In this document: positions 1-7,298 of the stretch, in pieces
Numbering within the stretch: position 1 is the first letter of the stretch
Layout: each line of letters starts with the position of its first letter
NCBI GenBank assembly: GCA_964575255.1
Contig: CAZNPZ010000054.1
Span: 1-17,964 of the forward strand
Direction of reading: 5' to 3'
From: JAEZHK01 sp964575255
GTDB taxonomy: Bacteria; Bacillota; Clostridia; Christensenellales; Aristaeellaceae
Length of the DNA stretch: 17,964 nt
Position numbers and translations under genes: made by a program
The notes under the pieces: model-generated
The model's database searches: none
Told to the model about the DNA's origin: nothing
Seen by the model: the letters and a program-made list of their open reading frames with translations, nothing else

Positions 1-359
1 AGGCGGGCTGTCAGGCGGAGTGCGGCGCGGCCAGCGCGATGGCGGCGGCGGCGCTCGTCCAGCTCTATGGCGGAAGCGCGCAGGCGGCGGCGAGCGCGGT
101 TTCGTTCGCCCTGATGAACGTAATGGGCCTCGTGTGCGACCCGGTCAAGGGGCTTGTCGAAGTGCCCTGCGTGTACCGGAACGTGCTGGGCGTGGTCAAC
201 GCGGTTTCGGCGGCGGACATGGCGCTGGCGGGCATAAGAAGCATGCTGCCCGCCGACGAGGTGATCGACGCGATGGGTCGGGTGGGGCGTCAGATGCCCG
301 CGTCCCTTCGCGAAACCGGCGAGGGCGGGTGCGCGGCGTGCCCAGCGGCGAGGCATTGA
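1..359 (+). CDS. sdaAA: L-serine dehydratase, iron-sulfur-dependent, alpha subunit (3' end only)
   Basis: This is the C-terminal part of the alpha subunit of the [4Fe-4S] L-serine dehydratase, which deaminates L-serine to pyruvate and ammonia in the cytoplasm together with a beta subunit. The first complete codon is at 3, and the gene enters from outside the window. The visible part opens with the hallmark AGCQAECGAASAMAAA, which carries the last cluster-ligand cysteines of the family, followed by the conserved LVQLYGGS and a glycine- and alanine-rich helical stretch (NVMGLVCDPVKGLVEVPC, then KNVLG-like RNVLGVVNA). The usual TGEGG near the end is present as TGEGGCAACPAARH, so the C-terminus is near family length. 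Its tail is cysteine-rich, where relatives usually read GLAATPTG. The beta subunit gene, if adjacent, would lie to the left. The family call is sure; only about 118 residues are seen. Confidence 0.9.
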   Translation, partial: AGCQAECGAASAMAAAALVQLYGGSAQAAASAVSFALMNVMGLVCDPVKGLVEVPCVYRNVLGVVNAVSAADMALAGIRSMLPADEVIDAMGRVGRQMPASLRETGEGGCAACPAARH

Positions 360-383
360 TACCAAGTTGAAAGAATCGCTCCT

Positions 384-424
384 GCGCGGAGTAAAAGCAA
401 ATCCGTTTCTCGCCGCGCGTTTTT
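384..424 (+). terminator. Possible weak intrinsic terminator after sdaAA
   Basis: GCGCGG (384-389) can pair with CCGCGC (413-418), and a five-T run follows at 420-424. The stem is short (6 bp) and the loop long (about 23 nt), so termination would be inefficient. It lies between the sdaAA stop and the plsX promoter, where a terminator is expected. Confidence 0.3.
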
Positions 425-456
425 GGAAATTTGACGATACCGCTTCTCGGCCTGGC

Positions 457-485
457 TTGCCAAGCCGGGTTCAATCTGCTATACT
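457..485 (+). promoter_or_regulatory. Probable sigma-A promoter of the plsX operon
   Basis: TTGCCA (457-462) and TATACT (480-485) form -35 and -10 boxes with a 17-nt spacer, placing transcription start near 492, about 29 nt before the plsX start codon. The -35 box lies inside a near-perfect palindrome (451-469, arms GGCTTG/CAAGCC around a single C), which is a candidate operator. It does not resemble the AT-rich FapR operator known upstream of plsX in Bacillus. Confidence 0.6.
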
Positions 486-520
486 GTGACGGATTACTAA
501 ACGTGCTGGGAGGGTGCGAA

Positions 521-1534
521 TTGGCCGAATATGTCATTGCGGTGGACGCGATGGGCGGCGACAACGCGCCCGGCGAGATCATCAGGGGCTGCCGGTTGGC
601 GGTCGAACAGATGCCGGACGTCAGGATTCTCCTGTCCGGCGCGCCGGAGGTCGTGGAGCCGCAGCTTCAGGGTGCGCCGCGCATTGAGCTGCTCCCCGCG
701 TCCGAGGTCATCGACCCGCACGAACCGCCGCTGATCGCGGTACGGAAAAAGCACGATTCCTCAATGGTCAAGGCCGCGCTCGCCGTCAAGGAAGGCAAGG
801 CGCAGGCGATGGTGTCCGCCGGTTCCACCGGCGCGATCCTGGCCTGTGGGATCCTACGGATCGGCCGAATCCAGGGCATCGACCGCCCGGCGCTGGCTCC
901 GGTGCTTCCGGGCAGCAAAAAGCCGTTCCTTTTGATCGACTGCGGCGCGAACGTGGACTGCCAGCCGGAGTACCTGAGGCAGTTTGGCCTGATGGGCAGC
1001 GTGTACATGGAAAAGGTGCTGGGCGTCAAAGAGCCGACCGTGCGCCTTGCCAACATCGGCGAGGAGCCGGAAAAGGGCAGCCGCCTGTACAAAGAAGCGT
1101 ATCAGTTGATGGAGGCGCAGACGGCCTACCGCTTCGGCGGCAACATCGAGGCGCGGGAGATTCCCGCCGGCGCGGCGGACGTGGTGGTCGCCGACGGCTT
1201 TGACGGCAACCTGATCCTGAAATACACCGAAGGCATGGCGATCGCGCTGACCGGCATGCTGAAGGAAGCGATGCTGTCGTCGCTGCGCACGAAGCTCGGC
1301 GCGATCCTGGTCAAGCCCGCGCTCCGGACGTTCAAGGGGCGGCTGGACTACGAGCAGTATGGCGGCGCGCCGCTTCTTGGCGTCTCCGGCGCGGTGGTGA
1401 AAGCGCACGGCAGTTCCAACGCTGTCGCGGTCATGAACGCCGTCCGGCAGGCGCGCAGGATGATCGAAGGCGACGTTTGCGGCCTGATCGCGCGCGGCGT
1501 TTCTCATCTTTCGGCGGTTCAACCCGAAATCTGA
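521..1534 (+). CDS. plsX: Phosphate acyltransferase PlsX
   Basis: PlsX makes acyl-phosphate from acyl-ACP and inorganic phosphate, the first step of the PlsX/PlsY route to lysophosphatidic acid; it is a soluble enzyme that binds the membrane peripherally. The family signature VDAMGGDNAP lies at residues 7-16, with the conserved GSTGAILA and IGEEPEKGSRLYKEAYQLM further on and YGGAPLLGVSGAVVKAHGSS near the C-terminus. I chose the TTG at 521 because GGGAGGG (508-514) sits at good spacing and the predicted protein then starts MAEYVIAVDAMGG, at the family's normal length (337 aa). An upstream in-frame extension to 431 would run through the promoter. It is the first gene of an operon, 26 nt before acpP. 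fabD and fabG, present between plsX and acpP in Bacillus, are missing here. Confidence 0.97.
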   Translation: MAEYVIAVDAMGGDNAPGEIIRGCRLAVEQMPDVRILLSGAPEVVEPQLQGAPRIELLPASEVIDPHEPPLIAVRKKHDSSMVKAALAVKEGKAQAMVSAGSTGAILACGILRIGRIQGIDRPALAPVLPGSKKPFLLIDCGANVDCQPEYLRQFGLMGSVYMEKVLGVKEPTVRLANIGEEPEKGSRLYKEAYQLMEAQTAYRFGGNIEAREIPAGAADVVVADGFDGNLILKYTEGMAIALTGMLKEAMLSSLRTKLGAILVKPALRTFKGRLDYEQYGGAPLLGVSGAVVKAHGSSNAVAVMNAVRQARRMIEGDVCGLIARGVSHLSAVQPEI

Positions 1535-1560
1535 ATTCATCCTTGGGGAGGGGAATACAT

Positions 1561-1785
1561 ATGTATGAGAAAGTTTTGGATCTGATCGCCAGCCAGCTCC
1601 CGGTGAAGCGCGAAACCATCACCAGGGAATCAAGGCTCCTGGAAGACCTGGGGGCGGACTCGGCCAACGTGATGATCCTTGTGATGGATCTGGAACAGGA
1701 ATTCGACGTCGTCGTCGAGGACGACGTGCTGGGCAGCATCAAGACGGTAGGCGACATCATTGACTACTTGGAAAAACACGTCTGA
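1561..1785 (+). CDS. acpP: Acyl carrier protein
   Basis: The 74-residue acidic ACP carries growing acyl chains on a 4'-phosphopantetheine arm for fatty acid synthesis, and here can feed PlsX encoded just upstream. The start is an ATG with the very strong site GGGGAGGGG (1545-1553). The attachment serine is Ser34 in LGADS. The motif reads DSANVMILVMDLEQEF where most ACPs read DSLDxVELVMxLEEEF, so Leu after Ser is Ala, and the acidic residues of recognition helix II equivalent to Asp38 and Glu41 of the E. coli protein are Asn and Ile. The C-terminal half (IKTVGDIIDYLEKHV) is typical. It overlaps the next gene by 26 nt. The operon position favours the housekeeping ACP over a specialised carrier, though the altered helix II leaves some doubt about its partners. 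Confidence 0.93.
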   Translation: MYEKVLDLIASQLPVKRETITRESRLLEDLGADSANVMILVMDLEQEFDVVVEDDVLGSIKTVGDIIDYLEKHV

Positions 1786-2512
1786 GACCAACACGCTGGA
1801 CGCGCTGGAAGAGCGCCTGAACTACCGCTTTCGCGACAAAGCGCTGCTCCAGACCGCGCTCACCCATCCCTCCTACGGCGGCGATTACCACACCGAGCAC
1901 TACCAGCGCCTGGAGTTTCTGGGCGACGCGGTGCTGCAGCTGGCGGTCAGCCGCTACCTGTATTTGGAACGCCCGCAGCTTCAGGAGGGGCAATTGTCCA
2001 GGCTCCGCGCATCGCTCGTCCGGGAGGAAACGCTGTCGGAGGTCGCCCGCGTGTTTGCGCTGGGGCCGATGATCCGGCTGTCGGTGGGCGAAGAGCGCGG
2101 CGGCGGCAGCGAAAAGCCGTCGATTCTCGCGGATGTGATGGAGTCGGTGATCGCGGCGGTCTATCTGGACGGCGGCATGGACGAGGCGTTCGCGCTGGTT
2201 CGGCGCGCGCTGGGCGACCGGCTGGACGACGACGACCCGGACGCGCTGGACGCCAAAACGCGCCTGCAGGAAGTGTTGCAGGCCGGCGGCGGCGAAGCGC
2301 CATGCTATGAACTCACCGGGGTGGACGGCCCGCCCCATTTACCGGTATTTCACATGAGGGTGCTGGTCGGCGACGCGGAGTTGGGCCACGGCAGCGGCTC
2401 CAGCAAGCGGCAGGCGCAGCAGTACGCCGCGCGCGCCGCGCTGAAGAAGCTGGCCAAAGAACGATCGGTCAGGAGTGGCCGCGCGGAGCAGGCGCCCCGC
2501 GAAGGAGAGTAG
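1760..2512 (+). CDS. rnc: Ribonuclease III
   Basis: RNase III is a dimeric, Mg-dependent endonuclease that cuts double-stranded RNA, as in rRNA processing. The N-terminal endonuclease domain (about residues 14-150) holds the signature RLEFLGDAVL, with catalytic Glu52 and Asp56, and Asp125/Glu128 in LADVMESVIAAVYLDGG. A double-stranded-RNA-binding domain follows (about 165-235), ending with GSSKRQAQQYAARAALKKL. The total of 250 aa is normal for the family. The start is uncertain: TTG at 1760 is the only common start codon before the domain begins, it overlaps acpP by 26 nt, and GGTAGG lies 8 nt upstream; a CTG at 1796 is the alternative. smc begins 3 nt after its stop. Confidence 0.96.
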   Translation: MTTWKNTSETNTLDALEERLNYRFRDKALLQTALTHPSYGGDYHTEHYQRLEFLGDAVLQLAVSRYLYLERPQLQEGQLSRLRASLVREETLSEVARVFALGPMIRLSVGEERGGGSEKPSILADVMESVIAAVYLDGGMDEAFALVRRALGDRLDDDDPDALDAKTRLQEVLQAGGGEAPCYELTGVDGPPHLPVFHMRVLVGDAELGHGSGSSKRQAQQYAARAALKKLAKERSVRSGRAEQAPREGE

Positions 2513-2515
2513 CCC

Positions 2516-5500
2516 TTGCGGCTGAAAAAACTGGAAATACAAGGCTTCAAGTCGTTCGCGGACCGGACGGAAATGACCTTTGACGGGGGCATCACCGGCA
2601 TCGTCGGCCCCAACGGCTGCGGCAAAAGCAATATCTCCGACGCCGTCAGATGGGTATTGGGCGAGCAGAGCGCCAAAACCTTGCGCGGTGGCAAGATGGA
2701 GGACGTCATCTTCGGCGGCACTGAAAAGCGGCGCCGCCTTTCTTGTAGCGAAGTCACGCTGACCATCGAAAACGAGGATCACGCGCTGCCCATCGATTTC
2801 GCGGAAGTCTCCATCACCCGCCGGGTGTACCGGGACGGCGACAGCGAATACCAGATCAACGGCGCGCCCTGCCGCCTGCGCGATGTGGTCGACCTGTTCC
2901 GCGACACCGGCATCGGCCGCGAGGGGTACTCCCTGATCGGGCAGGGCAGGATCGACGAGATCCTGTCGGGCAAGTCCGACGACCGCCGCCGCGCCTTTGA
3001 GGAGGCGGCGGGCATCGTCAAGTACAAGGCGCGAAAGACCGAGGCCGAGAAGCGCATCCAGAACACCCGCCAGAACCTGGAGCGGGTGGACGACATCCTC
3101 CGGGAACTGTCCGCGCGGATAACGCCGCTCGCCGCCCAGAGCGAGGCCGCCCGCGAATTCCTCGCGCTGCGCGACGAACTGAAGAAGCTGGATCTGAACG
3201 CGTTCCTCGTCCGGTCGGACCGTCTCAGCGAGCGCACCTCTGAATTGTCGGAGGCTTATGAATCGCTGGCCCGGTCGCTTTCGGAAGCCACCGCCCGCCA
3301 GCAATCCTTGACCGAGGCCCGCGAAGGCGCGCAGCAAGAACTGGAAGGCTTTGAACGCGAAGCGGCGGAAACCCGCGAACAGGTGCAGGCGCTGATCCGG
3401 GACGTGGAATCCCGCGAGGGCGCCGCGGGTGTGCTCCGGGAGCGCATCGCGTCGGGTGAGCGGGACTATGCCCGCCTCGTGGATCAGGCCGAAGCCGCCC
3501 GCGAGGGCGACGCGGGCGTCGCCTCGAGGCTATCCGCGCTGGCCGCGCGCATCGAAGCGGAAGTACGCGCTCTCTCCGGCGCGACGGCGGAAAAACAGGC
3601 GGGCGAAGCGGCGCTTGCCGCGCGCGAAAAGGCCGACGCGGACGCTGAGGCGAAGATCGAAACCCTCAAGGCGGAACTGATCGAGGCGATGAACCGCCTG
3701 AGCGACGTGCGCAGCGAGTCGGCGCGGCTGACCGCGATGCGCTCGGCGCTTGAAAAGCAGATCGAAAAGCTGGCAAGCGGGCAGGACAGCGACCTGGAAA
3801 CGGAAGCGCGGCTGCGCGACGTGGAACAGAGCGCCGCGGAGCGGCTCGCGTCCGAGCAGGCGCAGAAAGCGCAGCTGGATGCGGAGACCGCCGCGAGCGC
3901 GCAGCGCGTGCGCGAGTCCAGCGAAAAGTACGAGGAAACCACGTCCCGCCTCGCGACCCTAACCACCGAGCGTCAGCAGACGGCCTCGCGGCTGGGCGTG
4001 CTGGAAGAGATGCAGCGCGATTACGAGGGCTACCAGCACTCGGTCAAGAATGTGCTCTTGCAGGCGCGCCGCTCGCCGGATTCCGGCGTGCGCGGCGTGG
4101 TCGCCACGCTGATCCGCGTGCCGGAGCAGTTGGAGCGCGCGCTCGACATGGCGCTGGGCAGTGCGCTTCAGAACATCGTGGTCGACCGCGAGGAAGACGC
4201 GAAGCGCATGATTGACTACCTGCGCGTGAACCGGCTGGGGCGCGCCACGTTTCTGCCGCTGTCCGCCGTGCGCGGGCGGACGCTGGATCAGGCGGAGCGT
4301 AAGGTTCTTACGATGCCCGGCTGCCTGGGGCTCGCCAGCGAACTGATCCAGTACGACCCGGTCTACCGGGGCGTGGTGGAGAACCTTTTGGGTCGCACGG
4401 TGGTCGCGAAGGATCTGGACGCGGGCATCGCCATCATGCGCGCGGGGCACCACGCGTTCCGACTGGTCACACTGGAGGGCGACGTGATGAACCCCGGCGG
4501 CTCGATGACCGGCGGCAGCGTGCAGTCCCGGATGACCAGCCTCTTAACCCGAGAGCGTGAGGTGGACGATCACAAGGCGCGAATCAAACGGCTGGACGCG
4601 GAGATCGCCTCTCTCAAAAAGACCGTTGAAATGCTCGAAGCCGAGCGCGGCGAGCTGAAAAAAGCGCGCGGGCTGCTGTTCGAGGCGCTGCACCAGCAGG
4701 AGATCGCCGTCGCGCGCGAGGAAGCGCACCTTGCGGCGGCGCAGGCGGAGCTATCCGCCCACTTAAAGCGCTCAAAAGCCGCGGACGAGGAGCGCGAGCG
4801 GCTCCGCGAACAGCTTGCTGACGTTGAAACGGCGCTGAACCGCATCGACGGCCGCGAGGGCGGCGAGGAGAAGGTCGGCGCGGAAAAGCGCGAGCAGATC
4901 GCGTCGCTTCAGAAAACGCTCGTCCACGACCGGCAGGAGACACAGGCGCTCCGGCAGCGGGTGCTGGATCAGAGCGTAAAGCTCGCCGCGCAGTCGCGCG
5001 GTCTTGACGCGCTGAAGGCCGACCGGGACCGGCTGACCACCGAGCGCGGCGACCTGAAAAAGCTGCTCGCGGGCAGCGAGGACGAAAAGGCCGCCTGCGA
5101 GGCGCGGCTTCAGTCCGACCGCGAGGCGCTGAAATCGGCGGAAGAGGCGCTCCTGACGGCGAGAACGGAACTGGATACCGCGCGGCAGGAGTTCGACCGG
5201 CGCGAGCGCGCGAGAACCGCCGCGCAGAAGGCGCTGGAGCGGCTGATGGACGAGGCTGACAGGCTTCGCGTCGAGACGGAGGAACTGTCCGACAAGTGCC
5301 ACCGCGCGGAGATGCAGAAGTCCCGCGTCGAAGCCGAGTGGAAGCAGCTCACCGACCGCATCTGGGAAGACTACGAGCTGACTTACGAGGGCGCGGGCTC
5401 ATTCCGCGAGGCGGAGTTCAAACTGGGCGACGCCGACAAGCGCATCTCCGAGATTCGCACACGCATCCGCGCGATGGGCGCGGTCAATGTGTCCGCGGTG

Positions 5501-6094
5501 GACGAGTACCGCGAGACCAAGGCCCGCTACGACGAGCTTTCCGCCCAGCGGGAAGACCTGTTAAAGGCCGAGGCGGACCTCGCGGGCATCATTGCCGAAC
5601 TTACCGGCCGGATGGAGAAGCAGTTCACAGAGCAGTTTGAGTTCCTGAACCGCTTCTTCCAGCAGACATTCGTCCGGCTGTTTGGCGGCGGGCGGGCGAA
5701 CCTCCGGCTTGAAGACCCGTCCGATCCCTTGAACTGCGACATCGAGGTGGTGGCGCAACCGCCGGGCAAGAAGCTGACGCTTCTGTCGCTCCTCTCCGGC
5801 GGCGAGCGGGCGCTGACCGCCATCGCGATCCTGTTCGCGATGCTGGAATTGAAACCCACGCCATTCTGCTTCCTGGACGAGATCGAGGCGGCGCTGGACG
5901 ACGCCAACATCGACAACTTCGCCGACTACCTCAAGGATTACTCGCTGGGCACCCAGTTCGTCGTCGTCACCCACCGGAAGGGTACCATGGAGCGCTGCGA
6001 CTCGCTTTACGGCGTATCGATGGAGGAAAAGGGGATCTCCCGCATGGTCTCCCTGAAACTTGCCAATACCGACGGCCGGAAGGCAGCCGTGTAG
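2516..6094 (+). CDS. smc: Chromosome segregation protein SMC
   Basis: SMC is the ATPase core of the bacterial condensin that loads at parS sites and organises the chromosome, working with ScpA and ScpB. The 1192-residue protein shows the full architecture: Walker A GPNGCGKS at 31-38, a long Ala/Glu/Arg/Lys-rich coiled coil (about 170-490), a hinge (about 500-670, with GYQHSVKNVL near its start and GGSMTGGS near its end), the returning coiled coil (about 680-1020), then the ABC signature LLSGGERALTA near 1093 and Walker B FCFLDEIEAALDDAN near 1118-1132. The TTG start has AAGGAGAG (2502-2509) at proper spacing and gives the standard beginning MRLKKLEIQGFKSFADRT. It starts 3 nt after rnc and ends 15 nt before ftsY. 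scpB lies about 5.4 kb downstream on the other strand. Confidence 0.98.
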   Translation: MRLKKLEIQGFKSFADRTEMTFDGGITGIVGPNGCGKSNISDAVRWVLGEQSAKTLRGGKMEDVIFGGTEKRRRLSCSEVTLTIENEDHALPIDFAEVSITRRVYRDGDSEYQINGAPCRLRDVVDLFRDTGIGREGYSLIGQGRIDEILSGKSDDRRRAFEEAAGIVKYKARKTEAEKRIQNTRQNLERVDDILRELSARITPLAAQSEAAREFLALRDELKKLDLNAFLVRSDRLSERTSELSEAYESLARSLSEATARQQSLTEAREGAQQELEGFEREAAETREQVQALIRDVESREGAAGVLRERIASGERDYARLVDQAEAAREGDAGVASRLSALAARIEAEVRALSGATAEKQAGEAALAAREKADADAEAKIETLKAELIEAMNRLSDVRSESARLTAMRSALEKQIEKLASGQDSDLETEARLRDVEQSAAERLASEQAQKAQLDAETAASAQRVRESSEKYEETTSRLATLTTERQQTASRLGVLEEMQRDYEGYQHSVKNVLLQARRSPDSGVRGVVATLIRVPEQLERALDMALGSALQNIVVDREEDAKRMIDYLRVNRLGRATFLPLSAVRGRTLDQAERKVLTMPGCLGLASELIQYDPVYRGVVENLLGRTVVAKDLDAGIAIMRAGHHAFRLVTLEGDVMNPGGSMTGGSVQSRMTSLLTREREVDDHKARIKRLDAEIASLKKTVEMLEAERGELKKARGLLFEALHQQEIAVAREEAHLAAAQAELSAHLKRSKAADEERERLREQLADVETALNRIDGREGGEEKVGAEKREQIASLQKTLVHDRQETQALRQRVLDQSVKLAAQSRGLDALKADRDRLTTERGDLKKLLAGSEDEKAACEARLQSDREALKSAEEALLTARTELDTARQEFDRRERARTAAQKALERLMDEADRLRVETEELSDKCHRAEMQKSRVEAEWKQLTDRIWEDYELTYEGAGSFREAEFKLGDADKRISEIRTRIRAMGAVNVSAVDEYRETKARYDELSAQREDLLKAEADLAGIIAELTGRMEKQFTEQFEFLNRFFQQTFVRLFGGGRANLRLEDPSDPLNCDIEVVAQPPGKKLTLLSLLSGGERALTAIAILFAMLELKPTPFCFLDEIEAALDDANIDNFADYLKDYSLGTQFVVVTHRKGTMERCDSLYGVSMEEKGISRMVSLKLANTDGRKAAV

Positions 6095-6109
6095 AAAGGA
6101 CGTGTCCCT

Positions 6110-7006
6110 TTGGGCCTCTTTGACCGAATCAAACAGTCGATGGGGAAGACCCGCGCCAATGTATCGGGCAAGATCGACCAACTGGTGGATTCTTCGCCGG
6201 TGATTGACGAAACTTTTTACGAAGACCTGACCGACATCCTGATCATGGCGGACGCCGGCGTCAAGACCAGTGAAATGATCATCAATAAGCTGCGCGACAA
6301 ATGCAAGGCCGATGGCATCAAGACCACCGGCCCGGCGCGGGAAGCGCTGAAAACGATCGTCGCGGACATTATGGGTTCCGAGCCGATGCGGCTCCAGTCG
6401 CCGATGGTGGTGCCGGTAATCGGCGTCAACGGCGTGGGCAAGACCACGTCCATCGGAAAGCTGGCGTCCCGCATGAAGACGGTGGGACGCAACGTCGTGA
6501 TCTGCGCGGGCGATACGTTCCGCGCTGCAGCCGCCGACCAGTTGACCGTCTGGGCCGAGCGCGCGGGCGTGCCGCTGGTCAAGCACCACGAGGGCGCGGA
6601 CGCCGCTGCGGTGGTGTTCGACGCGGTGCAGCTGGCGAAGAGCCGCCACGCGGACGTACTGATCATCGACACCGCGGGCCGCCTGCACAACAAAGCGCAT
6701 CTGATGGAAGAACTCAAAAAGATCAGCCGTGTCGTCGAGCGCGAGTTCCCGGACGCGATCGTCAAGGGTCTCCTCGTGATTGACGCGACCACTGGCCAGA
6801 ACGGCCTCCAGCAGGCGCAGGTCTTTAAGGACGCGGCGGTTCTGGACGGCATCATCCTGACCAAGCTGGACGGCACGGCCAAGGGCGGCATCGCGCTGGC
6901 GATCCGCGGCGAATTGGGCTTGCCGGTGCGCTACATTGGCATCGGCGAGGGGCTGGACGATCTGGAACCGTTTGACGCGAAGGCGTTTGTCGAAGCGATT
7001 TTTTAG
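6110..7006 (+). CDS. ftsY: Signal recognition particle receptor FtsY
   Basis: FtsY is the SRP receptor GTPase that docks Ffh-bound ribosomes at the membrane for co-translational insertion. At 298 aa it is essentially the NG domain: the long acidic A domain of enterobacterial FtsY is absent, as is common in Firmicutes, leaving a short amphipathic-looking start (MGLFDRIKQSM). The visible GTPase motifs are GVNGVGKTT at about 105-113, the SRP-family DTFRAAAADQL, DTAGR at 187-191 and TKLDGTAKGG at 251-260, followed by GIGEGLDDLEPFDAKAFVEAIF at the C-terminus. The start is TTG, with GAAAGGA overlapping the end of smc. It is the last gene of the plsX operon; ffh/ylxM, often next in Firmicutes, are not here. 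Confidence 0.98.
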   Translation: MGLFDRIKQSMGKTRANVSGKIDQLVDSSPVIDETFYEDLTDILIMADAGVKTSEMIINKLRDKCKADGIKTTGPAREALKTIVADIMGSEPMRLQSPMVVPVIGVNGVGKTTSIGKLASRMKTVGRNVVICAGDTFRAAAADQLTVWAERAGVPLVKHHEGADAAAVVFDAVQLAKSRHADVLIIDTAGRLHNKAHLMEELKKISRVVEREFPDAIVKGLLVIDATTGQNGLQQAQVFKDAAVLDGIILTKLDGTAKGGIALAIRGELGLPVRYIGIGEGLDDLEPFDAKAFVEAIF

Positions 7007-7046
7007 CGTCGAAATCTGCTTCGCATCTTTCGATGCAATGGGAACG

Positions 7047-7088
7047 GCGCAAGCCCTGTAAGCTTTCGGCTTACGGTCGGGCTTGCGC
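7047..7088 (+). terminator. Strong stem-loop after ftsY (terminator-like, no T-run)
   Basis: GCGCAAGCCC (7047-7056) pairs with GGGCTTGCGC (7079-7088), and inside it GTAAGC (7058-7063) pairs with GCTTAC (7069-7074) around the loop TTTCG, with a small internal bulge. No T-run follows on either side, so it may be a 3'-end-stabilising structure or a Rho-type end rather than a classic intrinsic terminator. The rest of the gap 7007-7298 shows a small hairpin GCATC-TTTC-GATGC (7023-7036) and an AT-rich stretch at 7221-7246. I found no convincing promoter or small gene there. Confidence 0.5.
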
Positions 7089-7277
7089 GCGAAGCGGTAT
7101 AGGCAAAGGGTCGAATTAAGGTTTAACCCCGGCACAACACACGCGCGCGGAAACTGGAGTAGTATATCTGGTATTCGAGTGATTGGACGCGGCAGGTTGA
7201 CCCGATGACGCGGTTACCCTGAGTTTTTATGGGTTAGTTTTTTATACGGTTCTGTCGTTCCCAAGTACACCCGACGA

Positions 7278-7292
7278 ACCTCCTTCTGAGGT
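7278..7292 (+). promoter_or_regulatory. Small hairpin covering the MFS gene's ribosome binding site
   Basis: ACCTC (7278-7282), loop CTTCT, GAGGT (7288-7292). The right arm is the Shine-Dalgarno sequence of the ATG at 7299, so the site could be partly masked in the RNA. Five base pairs are few, and this may be chance. Confidence 0.3.
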
Positions 7293-7298
7293 GCAACC

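Noticed and set aside
451..469. FapR operator at plsX
   Set aside because: The palindrome is GC-rich and does not match the TTAGTACC-type FapR sequence; kept only as an unassigned operator candidate.
1477..1560. A longer acpP start at 1477
   Set aside because: It would overlap plsX and lacks a ribosome site; ATG 1561 follows GGGGAGGGG and gives the normal ACP length.
2339..3337. A 332-codon open frame on the minus strand
   Set aside because: Shadow of rnc and the SMC head domain; no recognisable motif, while the plus strand encodes clear family signatures.
5561..7135. A 524-codon open frame on the minus strand
   Set aside because: It lies opposite smc and ftsY, has a His/Arg/Asp/Gln-rich composition typical of antisense frames in GC-rich DNA, and no ribosome site or domain.
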